64,000 nucleotides of DNA from Micromonospora sp. WMMD980 (GCF_029626035.1 NZ_JARUBE010000003.1:3162001-3226000); one strand, 5' to 3'. Counted from the first letter of the stretch, positions 1-9,323 are shown. Notes: generated by a model not told the origin, from the sequence alone. Numbers and translations are program-made.

Positions 1-169
1 CGGAGCCGCCCGGGCTGATCACCTGGGTGACGCCGTTCAGCCGGGCGAAGAACGGCGACGAGACGATCCGGTCCCGGTCGGCCCGGAACGGGCCGGCGGC
101 CAGGTCGCCGAGCGCCCGGGCGCTGCCCCCGAACAGCCGCCGGGCCCGCGGATCCGCAGGTACCTCCAT
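1..169 (-). CDS. dgt: dGTP triphosphohydrolase (Dgt), N-terminal part only
   Basis: This is the first 56 codons of a gene that runs off the left edge. Dgt-family HD-domain enzymes hydrolyse dGTP to deoxyguanosine and triphosphate in the cytoplasm. The visible part contains the segment PFRADRDRIVSSPFFARL followed by NGVTQV and ISPGGS, which I recognise from the N-terminus of actinobacterial Dgt proteins just ahead of the first metal-binding histidine. The catalytic HD residues lie outside the window. ATG at 169 is chosen; an in-frame GTG at 178 is also possible, and neither has a clear Shine-Dalgarno. The gene is co-directional with the sugar dehydrogenase gene upstream, 45 bases away. The family call is fairly secure, but only the N-terminus is seen. 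Confidence 0.72.
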   Translation of the reverse strand, partial: MEVPADPRARRLFGGSARALGDLAAGPFRADRDRIVSSPFFARLNGVTQVISPGGS

Positions 170-214
170 GATCGCCACGCTAGCGCAGCCGGCGGCGGCC
201 GGGGCGAGGTGTGT

Positions 215-1477
215 CTAGAGCCGCTCCACCGCCGGGCCGGAGCAGCGGTTCCGGGCGTCGAAGACGTAGCGGGCCCGACGGGCGACCATCTCGTAGTCGA
301 GGACGTCGTGGTCGGTCGCCACGATCACCGCGTCGGCGGCGTCCACCTCCTGCTCGGTCAGCGGCACCACCAGCACGCCGGCCGGAACGTGGTGCGGCTC
401 GGCGTACGGCTCGGCGGCCCGGACGTCCGCGCCGAGGTCGCACAGCCTCCGGGCGACGTCCACCGCCGGCGAGTCCCGCATGTCCCCGGTGTTCTTCTTG
501 TAGGCGAGGCCCAGCATCAGCAGCCGGGCGCCGTTGACGGCGCGGCCGGTCCGGTTCAGCCCGGCCATGACCCGTTGCGCCACGTGCTCGGGCATCTCGT
601 GGTTGACGTCGTTGGCCAGCTCGATGAACCGGAACTGGCGGCCCAGCCGCCGCTTCACCTGCCAGGACAGGTAGCAGGGGTCGATCGGGAGGCAGTGCCC
701 CCCGACGCCGGGACCCGGCCGGAACGGCATGAACCCGAAGGGCTTCGTCTCGGCGGCGTCGATCGCCTGCCAGACGTCGATGCCCATGTGGTGCGAGAGC
801 ATCGTGAGTTCGTTGATCAGGCCCAGGTTCACCTGGCGGAACGTGTTCTCGATCAGCTTGGTCAGCTCGGCGACCCGGGTGGAGGAGACCGGCACGGTCC
901 GCTCCACGATCCGGCGGTAGAACCCGTCCACCCGCTCCAGCGAGGGCGCGTCCACGCCGGAGACCACCTTGGGGGTGTTCTCCAGCCGCCAGGTCGAATT
1001 GCCCGGGTCGATGCGCTCCGGGCTGTACCCGAGGTGGAAGTCAGCAGGCGCGTGCAGCCCGCTGGCCGACTCCAGGAGCGGACAGAGCAGCTCCTCGGTC
1101 GTGCCCGGGTAGGTGGTCGACTCGAGCACCACGGTGGCGCCGGGCCGCAGGTACGGCCCGATGCCCCGCCCGGCCTGCTCCACGTAGCTCAGGTCCGGCG
1201 TGCCGTCGCGCAGCGGGGTCGGCACCGTGATGACGCAGACGTCGAAGTCGCGGGCGTCGGCGTACTCGGTACTCGGCAGGTAGCGGCCGCTGCCGAGGGC
1301 CCGGCCCAACCGGTCGGCCGGGATGTCCTCCACGAACGACTCGCCGGAGGCCAGCCGCTTGATGCGATCGGCGTCGACGTCCAGGCCCACCACGTCGAAG
1401 CCGGCCTCGACGGCCCGCATCGCCAGCGGGAGGCCGACGTAACCCTGGCCGATGACGACTACCTTCTCCGCGCTCAC
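215..1477 (-). CDS. wbpA: UDP-N-acetylglucosamine 6-dehydrogenase, WbpA type
   Basis: This cytoplasmic NAD-dependent enzyme (420 aa) oxidises C6 of UDP-GlcNAc in two steps to UDP-GlcNAcA. The N-terminus has the Rossmann motif GQGYVGLPLA (residues 11-20). The centre has LESTTYPGTT and YSPERIDPGN, which are WbpA-like, and the helix AELTKLIENTFRQVN. The catalytic cysteine is C262 in PGVGGHCLPIDP. The GTG start at 1477 has a GGAG about six bases upstream; longer readings in this frame run into the tex promoter region and are rejected. The gene diverges from tex. No sugar-polymer gene adjoins it, but WbpB, WbpD, WbpE and WbpI homologues lie at 40-57 kb. UDP-Glc or UDP-ManNAc dehydrogenase activity is possible but less likely from the motifs. 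Confidence 0.85.
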   Translation of the reverse strand: MSAEKVVVIGQGYVGLPLAMRAVEAGFDVVGLDVDADRIKRLASGESFVEDIPADRLGRALGSGRYLPSTEYADARDFDVCVITVPTPLRDGTPDLSYVEQAGRGIGPYLRPGATVVLESTTYPGTTEELLCPLLESASGLHAPADFHLGYSPERIDPGNSTWRLENTPKVVSGVDAPSLERVDGFYRRIVERTVPVSSTRVAELTKLIENTFRQVNLGLINELTMLSHHMGIDVWQAIDAAETKPFGFMPFRPGPGVGGHCLPIDPCYLSWQVKRRLGRQFRFIELANDVNHEMPEHVAQRVMAGLNRTGRAVNGARLLMLGLAYKKNTGDMRDSPAVDVARRLCDLGADVRAAEPYAEPHHVPAGVLVVPLTEQEVDAADAVIVATDHDVLDYEMVARRARYVFDARNRCSGPAVERL

Positions 1478-1657
1478 CCGGGCTCCAGACACGTAGGAAA
1501 TCACCTGATTGGAGGCTAGAGGGGTTTCTGACGCCGGAAGTCCGTTTTCGGGATATCGGTCCGTCCCGGCGTCGGCGCGGAAGCGGCGCGGTGCGGGGCT
1601 CCGGACCGGAGCGGGCACAATGCACCACGGAACCCACCGGAGAAGGCGGATCAGATC
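1478..1657. promoter_or_regulatory. Divergent promoter region wbpA / tex
   Basis: This 180-base gap separates two divergent genes and must carry both promoters. It is less GC-rich than its surroundings around 1490-1560. On the tex strand a purine-rich AGAAGGCGG (about 1641-1649) serves as the ribosome site for the GTG at 1658. On the other strand GGAG precedes the GTG at 1477. I see no convincing -35/-10 pair or operator. Confidence 0.4.
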
Positions 1658-4087
1658 GTGACCCAGTCTGTGCACCAGCGGATCGCCGAGGAGCTCGGCG
1701 TCGCCGAACGTCAGGTGCGGGCGGCCGTCGAGCTGCTCGACGGCGGCGCCACCGTGCCGTTCATCGCCCGCTACCGCAAGGAGGCCACCGGCACCCTCGA
1801 CGACGCGCAGCTGCGCACGCTGGAGGAGCGGCTGCGCTACCTGCGCGAGCTGGACGAGCGGCGCGCCGCGGTGCTGGAGTCGATCCGGGGCCAGGGCAAG
1901 CTCGACGAGGCGCTGGAGGCGCAGATCCTCGCCGCCGACTCGAAGTCCCGGCTGGAGGACATCTACCTGCCCTACAAGCCGAAGCGGCGGACCCGCGCGC
2001 AGATCGCCCGCGAGGCCGGGCTGGAGCCGCTCGCCGACACGCTGCTCGCCGACCCGACGCGGGACCCGCGCGCCACCGCGGCCGACTTCGTCGACGCGGG
2101 CAAGGGCGTCGCCGACGCGGCTGCCGCGCTGGACGGGGCGCGGGCCGTCCTGATCGAACGCTTCGCCGAGGACGCCGACCTGATCGGCACGCTGCGGGAG
2201 CAGATGTGGTCGCGGGGCCGGCTGGTCTCCCGGGTACGTGAGGGCCGGGAGTCCGCCGGCGCGAAGTTCGCCGACTACTTCGACTTCGCCGAGCCGTACC
2301 CGAAGCTGCCGTCGCACCGGATCCTCGCCATGTTGCGGGGCGAGAAGGAGGGCGTGCTGGAACTGACCATGTCCCCCGAGGCCGACGGCGACGCCGACCC
2401 GGCCACCGGGCCCAGCCGCTACGAGGCTGCCGTGGCCGGCCGGTTCGGCGTCAGCGACCAGGGCCGGCCGGCGGACCGGTGGCTGGCCGACACGGTGCGC
2501 TGGGCCTGGCGTACCCGGATCCTCATCCACCTCGGCGCGGACCTGCGGATGCGGCTCTGGCAGGCGGCCGAGGAGGAGGCCGTCCGGGTCTTCGCCACCA
2601 ACCTGCGCGACCTGCTGCTCGCCGCGCCCGCCGGCGCGCGGCCCACCATGGGCCTCGACCCGGGCCTGCGCACCGGGGTCAAGGTGGCGGTGGTCGACGC
2701 CACCGGCAAGGTGGTCGCCACCGACACCATCTATCCGCACGAGCCGCGCCGGCAGTGGGACGCGTCGCTGCACACGCTCGCCACGCTGGCCTCGGCGCAC
2801 GGCGTCGAGCTGGTCGCGATCGGCAACGGCACCGCCAGCCGGGAGACCGACAAGCTCGCCGGTGACCTGATGAAGCAGCACCCCGAGCTGAAGCTGACCA
2901 AGGTGGTGGTCTCCGAGGCCGGCGCGTCGGTCTACTCCGCGTCCGCGTACGCCTCGCAGGAGCTGCCCGGCCTCGACGTGTCGCTACGCGGCGCGGTCTC
3001 GATCGCCCGCCGCCTCCAGGACCCGCTCGCCGAGCTGGTGAAGATCGACCCGCGCTCGATCGGCGTCGGGCAGTACCAGCACGACCTGTCCGAGGTGAAG
3101 CTCTCCCGCTCCCTCGACGCGGTGGTCGAGGACTGCGTGAACGCGGTCGGCGTGGACGTCAACACCGCCTCCGCGCCGCTGCTCACCCGGGTCTCCGGCA
3201 TCGGCGCCGGGCTGGCCGAGAACATCGTGCTGCACCGCGACGCCAACGGGCCGTTCCGCACCCGGGGCGAGCTGAAGAAGGTGGCGCGGCTCGGGCCGAA
3301 GGCGTTCGAGCAGTGTGCCGGCTTCCTGCGCATCCCCGGCGGGGACGACCCGCTCGACTCGTCAAGCGTGCACCCCGAGGCGTACCCGGTGGTGCGCCGC
3401 ATCCTCGCCACCACCGGGCAGGACCTGCGGGCGCTGATCGGCCGGTCGGCCATCCTGCGCGGCCTGCGGGCCACCGACTTCGTCGACGACACGTTCGGCC
3501 TGCCCACGGTCACCGACATCCTGGCCGAGCTGGAGAAGCCCGGCCGGGACCCGCGGCCGGAGTTCAGGACGGCCACGTTCGTGGAGGGCGTCGAGAAGAT
3601 CTCCGACCTGACGCCGGGAATGGTGCTGGAGGGCGTGGTCACCAACGTGGCCGCGTTCGGCGCGTTCGTCGACGTGGGCGTGCACCAGGACGGCCTGGTG
3701 CACGTCTCGGCCATGTCGCACACCTTCGTCAAGGACCCGCGCGACGTGGTGAAGTCCGGCGACGTGGTCAAGGTCCGGGTGCTCGACGTGGACGTGCCGC
3801 GCAAGCGGATCTCGTTGACCCTGCGACTCGACGAGGAGGCGCCGACCGGGGGCGGGCGTCCAGCCGGCGGTGACCGCCGGCGTGACCCGGCCAGCCAGGG
3901 CGGCGGGCCGCGTGGCGGCGGTCAGGTCCGGGGCGGTCAGGGCGGCAGCCCACGTGGCGGCGGTCAGCGCGATGACCGGGGTGGCGCACGCGGCGGTCCC
4001 CAGCAGCGGCAGAGCCGGGGCGGCGGGGCGCCCGCACCGGTCAACGACGCCATGGCGGAGGCGCTGCGCCGGGCCGGCCTGGCCTGA
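1658..4087 (+). CDS. tex: Tex-family RNA-binding transcription accessory protein
   Basis: Tex is a cytoplasmic nucleic-acid-binding protein linked to transcription and RNA metabolism. The product is 809 aa. Order of parts: an N-terminal Tex helical region ([28 protein letters not shown]), a YqgF/RNase H-like fold around residues 325-450 ([16 protein letters not shown]), helix-hairpin-helix repeats around 500-570 ([13 protein letters not shown]), and an S1 domain at about 650-725 ([20 protein letters not shown]). An extra glycine- and arginine-rich low-complexity tail follows (about 730-795), ending in a short helix-like segment [12 protein letters not shown]. The tail is longer than in the usual Tex of about 720-780 aa. 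The GTG start has AGAAGG upstream. Single-gene transcription is likely. Confidence 0.95.
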   Translation: MTQSVHQRIAEELGVAERQVRAAVELLDGGATVPFIARYRKEATGTLDDAQLRTLEERLRYLRELDERRAAVLESIRGQGKLDEALEAQILAADSKSRLEDIYLPYKPKRRTRAQIAREAGLEPLADTLLADPTRDPRATAADFVDAGKGVADAAAALDGARAVLIERFAEDADLIGTLREQMWSRGRLVSRVREGRESAGAKFADYFDFAEPYPKLPSHRILAMLRGEKEGVLELTMSPEADGDADPATGPSRYEAAVAGRFGVSDQGRPADRWLADTVRWAWRTRILIHLGADLRMRLWQAAEEEAVRVFATNLRDLLLAAPAGARPTMGLDPGLRTGVKVAVVDATGKVVATDTIYPHEPRRQWDASLHTLATLASAHGVELVAIGNGTASRETDKLAGDLMKQHPELKLTKVVVSEAGASVYSASAYASQELPGLDVSLRGAVSIARRLQDPLAELVKIDPRSIGVGQYQHDLSEVKLSRSLDAVVEDCVNAVGVDVNTASAPLLTRVSGIGAGLAENIVLHRDANGPFRTRGELKKVARLGPKAFEQCAGFLRIPGGDDPLDSSSVHPEAYPVVRRILATTGQDLRALIGRSAILRGLRATDFVDDTFGLPTVTDILAELEKPGRDPRPEFRTATFVEGVEKISDLTPGMVLEGVVTNVAAFGAFVDVGVHQDGLVHVSAMSHTFVKDPRDVVKSGDVVKVRVLDVDVPRKRISLTLRLDEEAPTGGGRPAGGDRRRDPASQGGGPRGGGQVRGGQGGSPRGGGQRDDRGGARGGPQQRQSRGGGAPAPVNDAMAEALRRAGLA

Positions 4088-4270
4088 CCTCGCCGCGGCC
4101 TGTCGAGCTGACGTCACGAACGGCTCAGCCCGACAGCGTCCGCCGGGGAGCCGACGGGAAGTCCGCGTCCCGGTGACGGGCGGCCCGGCACGGCGGTGCG
4201 CCGCGACCGCGCGGTGCACGGATACCGTCCCGCGCGGGGCCGGCCCGAGGCCGGCGGCGAAGCGTCGGCG

Positions 4271-4276
4271 TACCCT
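4271..4276 (+). promoter_or_regulatory. Leaderless -10 candidate (TACCCT)
   Basis: TACCCT fits the actinobacterial -10 pattern TANNNT and ends seven bases before the GTG at 4284. This spacing would place the transcript start at or next to the start codon. No Shine-Dalgarno is visible, which agrees with a leaderless message. No clear -35 is seen. Confidence 0.4.
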
Positions 4277-4283
4277 CCACGGT

Positions 4284-4718
4284 GTGGGCCGCGAGGACGA
4301 CGCACGATGGCGGGAGCGGCACCGTCACGCGGTGCGGGCGCACGCGCAGGCCGACGCGCGGGAGCGCGCGGCGGAGCAGTCGCAGGCCGCGGAGTTGGTC
4401 GCCCGGTTCGCCGCCGAGGCGCTGCGGCGCGGGTTGCGGCCCGATCGGTTGACGGCCACCGGCCACGACGGGCGAGGCCGGTACCGCACCCGGCTCACCG
4501 GCTGGTACGTGGACCGGGCGGGTAGCCGGGCGGTGGACACCAAGGGGCGGTTCTATCTGCTCACGGTGCCGCCGAGCCTGCGGTCCCGGCTGCTCGGGGC
4601 GGATCCACCACCCAGCGCGCCGTCGCTGGTCGTCGGGCGGGGCGGCCGGGACGGCGAGTCGGTGCCGCTGGCGACGCTGCTCAGCCGCCGCCTCGAAGCC
4701 GGCGACGACTGGCGCTGA
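4284..4718 (+). CDS. Conserved-looking hypothetical protein
   Basis: I do not recognise this 144-aa protein. It is soluble by composition, very rich in Arg and Ala, and starts with a charged, probably helical region (residues 1-45, many Arg/Glu/Gln). A middle part (about 55-100) has YRTRLTGWYVDR and KGRFYLLTVPPSL, which looks like a small beta-rich fold. The end is PLATLLSRRLEAGDDW. The GTG start at 4284 is chosen because a -10-like TACCCT lies seven bases upstream. Its last 38 bases overlap the end of the convergent DUF389 gene, so the two 3' ends share sequence. Codon use fits a real gene; the function is unknown. Confidence 0.6.
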   Translation: MGREDDARWRERHRHAVRAHAQADARERAAEQSQAAELVARFAAEALRRGLRPDRLTATGHDGRGRYRTRLTGWYVDRAGSRAVDTKGRFYLLTVPPSLRSRLLGADPPPSAPSLVVGRGGRDGESVPLATLLSRRLEAGDDWR

Positions 4719-5691
4719 CCGACGCCGGGCCGCTGTCGTCCCGCTGACGCGGCAGCGCACGCCCGGCCCGCCGCGCCACGTGCCGCCACCAGCACCGCTG
4801 GACGACCAATGTGAGCAGGCCGGCGAGCACGATGGCGACCAGGTTGATCGCCAGTTGCAGGGCCGAGCCGGCTGCCTCGTGCCACACCCCGTATGCCGCC
4901 GCGACGGCCACGTTCGCGGCCGCCGGCACGGTGGTCACCGAGATCAGCACGCCGACCAGCGAACCGGACTTCTTCGACGTCAGCGAGAGCATCCCGGCGA
5001 CGCCGGCGAGCAGCCCGACCACCCAGGAGAGCGCGTCCGGGCGCCAGATGAAGTCGGTCAGCGGTCGCTCGGCCAGCAGCATGTCCCGGCCGACCAGGCC
5101 GGCCGCGGTGAGGGCCCAGGTGCTCAGCACGGTGGCGACCATGGCGGCGAGGAAGCCGACCGTCAGGGCATGCACCGACCGGCCGACGACCGGCGGCTGC
5201 CGCCGGAGCAGCGCCACGCTGAGCGCGGCGAGCGGCCCGAATTCGGGGCCGACGACCATCGCGCCGACGATCAGGATGGGCTGGTCCAGGAGCACGCCGA
5301 TGCCGGCGATCATGGTGGCGACCACGATCAGGGCGAGGAACGTGCCGGTGAGCACCGTCTGCTCGCCGGTCTTCGCGGCGATCTCGTCCCAGACGACGGC
5401 GTCCTCGCCGTTGCCGGGTGCCTCATCGGCGGCCCGTTCGGCCGCCTTGGAGAGGGACAGCTCGACGTCCTCGGCGGCGATCGCGCCTCGCGCGTCCACG
5501 CCGAGGTCGTGCAGTCGTCGCAGGACGTGGTCCGCGCTCTCGCGGACCACGTCGCAGAGGATCAGATCGCCGGCAGGCTCACGCGCGACGCCGGGTACGA
5601 CGGCCAGATGGGTGACGCCCGGCTCGTCGGCGAGGAGGTCCGCCACGGTGGATGAGCGGTCGTCGGGCGCAATGATCCGCAGGTGCAGCAT
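4681..5691 (-). CDS. DUF389 family integral membrane protein
   Basis: The 336-aa product has an N-terminal soluble domain of about 110 residues (LHLRIIAPDDRSSTVADLL, then a beta-alpha pattern like a small regulatory domain). A block of six or so membrane segments follows from about residue 115 to 300. The glycine-rich GAMVVGPEFGPLAALSVALL in the first segments is characteristic of DUF389 (TIGR00341-type) proteins. The biochemical function of the family is unknown; a transport role is often assumed. The ATG start at 5691 has a strong GAGAGGGGGA upstream, and TAGGGT at 5722-5727 on this strand could be the -10. Its 3' end overlaps the hypothetical gene on the other strand. Confidence 0.85.
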   Translation of the reverse strand: MLHLRIIAPDDRSSTVADLLADEPGVTHLAVVPGVAREPAGDLILCDVVRESADHVLRRLHDLGVDARGAIAAEDVELSLSKAAERAADEAPGNGEDAVVWDEIAAKTGEQTVLTGTFLALIVVATMIAGIGVLLDQPILIVGAMVVGPEFGPLAALSVALLRRQPPVVGRSVHALTVGFLAAMVATVLSTWALTAAGLVGRDMLLAERPLTDFIWRPDALSWVVGLLAGVAGMLSLTSKKSGSLVGVLISVTTVPAAANVAVAAAYGVWHEAAGSALQLAINLVAIVLAGLLTLVVQRCWWRHVARRAGRALPRQRDDSGPASVSASRRRLRGGG

Positions 5692-5843
5692 CCGTCCCCC
5701 TCTCCGGCGTGTCGGGCACCAACCCTAGTGGGCGGACGCCCGCCGGTGCGGGTCCGGGCATCAAGGCGAGCGATCGGCGAACCCTCGGCGGTCTCCCCGT
5801 CGTTGTTCCGCAGCGAAGGCAGAAACCGGACCTTGCCCCCAGG

Positions 5844-5869
5844 GCTCCGCATAAGCGGAGCAAAGCTCC
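5844..5869 (+). promoter_or_regulatory. Two overlapping, mutually exclusive hairpins in the 5' leader of the acyltransferase gene
   Basis: GCTCCGC (5844-5850) pairs perfectly with GCGGAGC (5855-5861) around the loop ATAA. The same GGAGC (5857-5861) can instead pair with GCTCC (5865-5869) around AAA. The pair sits directly before the GGTAGGA ribosome site and the ATG at 5886. The two stems cannot form together, which is how attenuators and translational switches look, but no known riboswitch is recognised. Confidence 0.4.
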
Positions 5870-5885
5870 CATTCCGGGTAGGACA

Positions 5886-8021
5886 ATGACGCAGACAGCA
5901 AGTCGGCCCACGGCCGCCCCGCCCCGGGGAACGCCCTTTCGAGGCGACATCGAAGGGCTCCGTGCCCTCGCCGTCATCATGGTGCTGGTCGGCCATGCCG
6001 GAAGCCAGTTCGTTCCTGGCGGTTTCGTCGGTGTGGATGTCTTCTTCGTCATCTCGGGCTTCCTCATCACCGGTCTGCTCGTCGAGGAACTCGACCGCAC
6101 CGGGCAGATCTCGCTGGTCGGGTTCTACGCCCGACGCGCCAAGCGACTGTTGCCGGCCGCATGCCTGGTGCTACTGGTAACCCTGCTGCTCACCTACCTG
6201 TTCCTGCCACGGGTCCGCTTCGCCAACACCGCCTGGGACGTGGTGAGCAGCGCCCTCTACGTGATGAATTGGCGGCTCGCGGCCCAGTCCGTGGACTACA
6301 TGTTCGTCGATCAGGCGCCGAGCATCCTCCAGCACTACTGGTCGCTCAGCGTCGAGGAGCAGTTCTACCTGTTCTGGCCCCTGCTGCTGCTCGGCTTGGC
6401 CGTGCTCGGCGGACGACGACGTCGCGGCGTGCTGATGATCGGCTTCGCCGTGGTGGCCCTCCCGTCGTTCGTCTGGTCGATCCACCTGACGTCGGCCGAC
6501 CCCGCACCGGCGTACTTCGTCACCACCACCCGGCTCTGGGAACTCGCGCTCGGCGGAGCGGTAGCCATCGCCGGCGGCCTCCTGCACCGGACGCCGCGGC
6601 CGCTGGCCGCCCTGCTGGCCTGGTCCGGCCTCGCTGCCGTGATCGCCTCCGCGTTTTTGCTGAGCTCCGCGTCGGCCTTCCCCGGATACGTCGCGCTCCT
6701 GCCCACCGGTGGCACAGCGGCAGTCATCGCGTTCGCGGTCGCGGCTGGTCGCGCCGGCCCGGCGGCGCTGCTCGGCCTACACCCGATGCGTCTGGTGGGC
6801 GCGCTGTCCTACTCGCTCTACCTGTGGCATTGGCCGTTGCTGATCATCGCCGACTACCAATTCGGCGAGTTGGCTCCGACCGCCCGGCTAGCCGTGGTGG
6901 CGGCCTCGGCCGTACCGGCCGCGCTCACCTACCGCTTCGTGGAGAACCCGATACGCCGTTCGTCGCGCATGCAATGGGAGCCCGAGCAGGCTTTGAAACT
7001 CGGCGCGGTGTGTACCGGCGGCGCACTGATCGCGGGCCTCATCTTCCAGCTCACCGTCTGGCCGGCGGCGCAACCGCCCACTTCGGCCGTGGCTCGTCCG
7101 CCGAGCGTCCCGAGCGGCGCGTCGGCGAGCAGCACACCATCCGAACCCGCCGGGCCGCTCGGCGCCGCGGTCCTGCGCGCCGACCCCCGCGACGATCCGG
7201 CCGGCAGACCGGTGGACCGGGTTCCCGCCATCACCCCGGATCCACTGGTCGCCGCGAAGGATCAACCGGAATCCGCGCTCACCGGTTGCCACGTCCAACA
7301 AAGCAGCAGTGAGCCGCTGGACTGCGTGTACGGCATACCCGAGGCGAGCTACACGGTCGTGCTCGCCGGTGACTCGCACGCGGCGCAGTGGCTGCCCGCC
7401 CTGCAGGAGGTCGCGGCCAAGCGGAAGTGGCGCATCGTGTCACACACCAAGTCCTCCTGCCCCTTCCTCGCCATGGAGGTGGCACTGGCCGGCCGGCCAT
7501 ACCGCACGCGTACGGAGTGGAACCGGCGGGTGCGCGAGCAACTCCGGGCGGACCCGCCGGACCTCCTGGTGGTCAGCAATTCTCTCTACCTGGCGGTACG
7601 CGACGGCAAGCCGGTGACGGAGCGGGTCGACGAACTGCTGGCCGACGGTCTCCGTGCCACCTGGCGAGAGATGACCGATGTCAAGATCCCGGTTGTGGTA
7701 CTTCGCGACACGCCGTACCACCGACGCGACCAGGTCGAGTGCGTCTCCGCCAATCCCGACCGGCTCACCCGCTGCGCCTCGTCCCGGGACGCCGTGCTGT
7801 CCGCCGGCGGCGGCGCCGCGCAGGAGCGGGCGGCGCAGGGACAGTCCGGGGTGCATCTGGTGAACCTCAATGACGCGATCTGCCCGACGGACCGATGCGC
7901 GGCGGTCATCGGCGGTGTGCTGGTCTATCGCGACAGCAACCACCTGACCGCCACCTATGCCCGCACCCTGGCCCCGCGGCTCGACCGCGCACTCATGGCG
8001 GTGAGTCCCCGGGGCACGTGA
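5886..8021 (+). CDS. Membrane acyltransferase (OafA/YrhL type) with SGNH domain
   Basis: The enzyme is 711 aa and has two parts. Residues about 15-385 form an acyltransferase-3 membrane domain of roughly ten segments, beginning with FRGDIEGLRALAVIMVLVGH and the VDVFFVISGFLIT signature; the conserved histidine is in the first segment. After a Pro/Ser/Ala-rich linker (about 400-470) comes a C-terminal SGNH/GDSL domain with GDSHAAQW and the late pair in DSNHLT. Such proteins move an acyl group, often acetyl, from the cytoplasm to sugars outside the membrane. The start has GGTAGGA just upstream. It opens the polysaccharide locus and probably O-acetylates its product; the exact sugar cannot be told. 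Confidence 0.9.
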   Translation: MTQTASRPTAAPPRGTPFRGDIEGLRALAVIMVLVGHAGSQFVPGGFVGVDVFFVISGFLITGLLVEELDRTGQISLVGFYARRAKRLLPAACLVLLVTLLLTYLFLPRVRFANTAWDVVSSALYVMNWRLAAQSVDYMFVDQAPSILQHYWSLSVEEQFYLFWPLLLLGLAVLGGRRRRGVLMIGFAVVALPSFVWSIHLTSADPAPAYFVTTTRLWELALGGAVAIAGGLLHRTPRPLAALLAWSGLAAVIASAFLLSSASAFPGYVALLPTGGTAAVIAFAVAAGRAGPAALLGLHPMRLVGALSYSLYLWHWPLLIIADYQFGELAPTARLAVVAASAVPAALTYRFVENPIRRSSRMQWEPEQALKLGAVCTGGALIAGLIFQLTVWPAAQPPTSAVARPPSVPSGASASSTPSEPAGPLGAAVLRADPRDDPAGRPVDRVPAITPDPLVAAKDQPESALTGCHVQQSSSEPLDCVYGIPEASYTVVLAGDSHAAQWLPALQEVAAKRKWRIVSHTKSSCPFLAMEVALAGRPYRTRTEWNRRVREQLRADPPDLLVVSNSLYLAVRDGKPVTERVDELLADGLRATWREMTDVKIPVVVLRDTPYHRRDQVECVSANPDRLTRCASSRDAVLSAGGGAAQERAAQGQSGVHLVNLNDAICPTDRCAAVIGGVLVYRDSNHLTATYARTLAPRLDRALMAVSPRGT

Positions 8022-8059
8022 CGGAAGTGAACGGCAACCTGAGTGGAAGGTAGGCAGGT

Positions 8060-8125
8060 ATGACGGACATCGAAGATCCACGGCGCCAGCCGGCGGCGGC
8101 CACGTTGCCGGGCAGGCCCCGATGA
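8060..8125 (+). CDS. Possible 21-residue leader or coupling peptide
   Basis: A very short frame (MTDIEDPRRQPAAATLPGRPR) has a strong purine-rich ribosome site (GGAAGGTAGGCAGG) just upstream. Its stop overlaps the start of the aminotransferase gene as ATGA. The aminotransferase lacks a ribosome site of its own, so translation may enter here and re-start. I recognise no homology. It could equally be a chance frame. Confidence 0.35.
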   Translation: MTDIEDPRRQPAAATLPGRPR

Positions 8126-9270
8126 CGACCAACGTGCATCTTTCCCCGCCTGACATCGGTCCGTTGGAGGAGTCGTATCTCCTCGCCGCCCTGCGTTCCG
8201 GCTGGGTCGCGCCCGTCGGACCCGACCTCAGTGCCTTCGAGACCGAGATCGCGGCGCGCGTCGGCACCAGGGGCGCGGTGGCCGTCAGCTCGGGCACCGC
8301 GGCGCTGCACCTGTCGCTGCTCGGCGTCGGCGTCATGCCCGGTGACGTCGTCGTCGTCCCGACGCTCACGTTCGTCGCCACCGCGAACGCGGTCCGCTAC
8401 ACCGGTGCCCGGCCGGTCTTCGTCGACTGCGACGGGCGAACCGGCAACATCGACGTCCCGCTACTGAGCGAACTGTTGCGCCGGCTGCGCGCCCAGGGTG
8501 AGCGGGTCGGCGCGGTCGTGCCGGTCGACATGTTCGGCAGCTGCGCCGACTACACGGCACTGCTCCCGGTGTGCCAGGACGCCGGGGTGCCGGTGGTCGA
8601 GGACGCCGCCGAGGCGCTCGGCGCGGCTCACGGGGGGCGCGCGGCCGGAGCGTTCGGCCACGTCGGCGTACTGTCGTTCAACGGCAACAAGATTATGACG
8701 ACCTCGGGCGGCGGAATGGTCGTCTCCGACGACCTGTCGCTGTTGGCTCGGGCCCGTCATCTCGCCACGCAGGCGCGGGAGCCAGCGGTGCACTACGAGC
8801 ACCGGGAAACCGGCTACAACTACCGCCTGAGCAACTTGCTGGCCGCGCTGGGTCGCGCTCAACTCGTTCGGCTCGAGGAGATGATGGGCCGCCGGCGCCT
8901 GCTGCGGGAACGGTACGCGAAGCTCTTCGCCCCGGTTTCCGGAGTGGAACTGGTCGGCGCCGAGGACACGGAGTCCAACTGTTGGCTCACCGTGATCCGG
9001 GTGCGGGAGCGGAGCTGTGGGTGGCGGGCCGCCGACCTGGCCGCGCACCTTGCCGCGCGGGACATCGAGACACGACCGGTGTGGAAGCCGATGCACCGAC
9101 AACCGGCGTACGCCGACGCGGACAACCTGCTCACCGGGGCGGCCGACGGCCTCTTCGCCGAGGGACTCGCGCTGCCCAGCGGCAGTGCCCTCACCGAGCC
9201 ACAGGTCGGCGGCGTGCTCGGGGCCATCGACGAGTTTCTCACGGCCTGCTCCGCTCCGGCATCGCGCTGA
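8122..9270 (+). CDS. PLP-dependent nucleotide-sugar aminotransferase (DegT/DnrJ/EryC1, EpsN/PglE-like)
   Basis: This 382-aa cytoplasmic enzyme transfers an amino group, usually from glutamate, to a keto-sugar nucleotide. The N-terminus VHLSPPDIG is typical of the EpsN/PglE branch, which aminates 4-keto-6-deoxy sugars. Further marks are SSGTAALHLSL (cofactor phosphate site), VVEDAAEALGA with the aspartate that holds the pyridine nitrogen, and FNGNKIMTTSGGGM with the PLP lysine. The C-terminal part includes the usual RPVWKPMH. It is co-directional with the acyltransferase and ends at a strong hairpin. The partner dehydratase could be the CapE homologue or one elsewhere, so the exact product is open. 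Confidence 0.88.
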   Translation: MTTNVHLSPPDIGPLEESYLLAALRSGWVAPVGPDLSAFETEIAARVGTRGAVAVSSGTAALHLSLLGVGVMPGDVVVVPTLTFVATANAVRYTGARPVFVDCDGRTGNIDVPLLSELLRRLRAQGERVGAVVPVDMFGSCADYTALLPVCQDAGVPVVEDAAEALGAAHGGRAAGAFGHVGVLSFNGNKIMTTSGGGMVVSDDLSLLARARHLATQAREPAVHYEHRETGYNYRLSNLLAALGRAQLVRLEEMMGRRRLLRERYAKLFAPVSGVELVGAEDTESNCWLTVIRVRERSCGWRAADLAAHLAARDIETRPVWKPMHRQPAYADADNLLTGAADGLFAEGLALPSGSALTEPQVGGVLGAIDEFLTACSAPASR

Positions 9271-9289
9271 GTGATGAGGCAGGCACGGA

Positions 9290-9323
9290 GGTGCCGGCTG
9301 CGTGCGGTCACGCAGCCGGCACC
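9290..9323. terminator. Bidirectional hairpin terminator
   Basis: A perfect 15-bp stem, GGTGCCGGCTGCGTG (9290-9304) with its complement at 9309-9323, encloses the loop CGGT. It lies between the convergent aminotransferase and CapG/FnlC genes and can serve both. There is no T-run, as is common in actinobacteria. Confidence 0.75.

Noticed and set aside
215..2881. 888-codon reading on the minus strand through wbpA and the start of tex
   Set aside because: Only the part up to 1477 is dehydrogenase; the rest is the antisense of tex, low in complexity, and lacks any family match. The ribosome site is at 1477.
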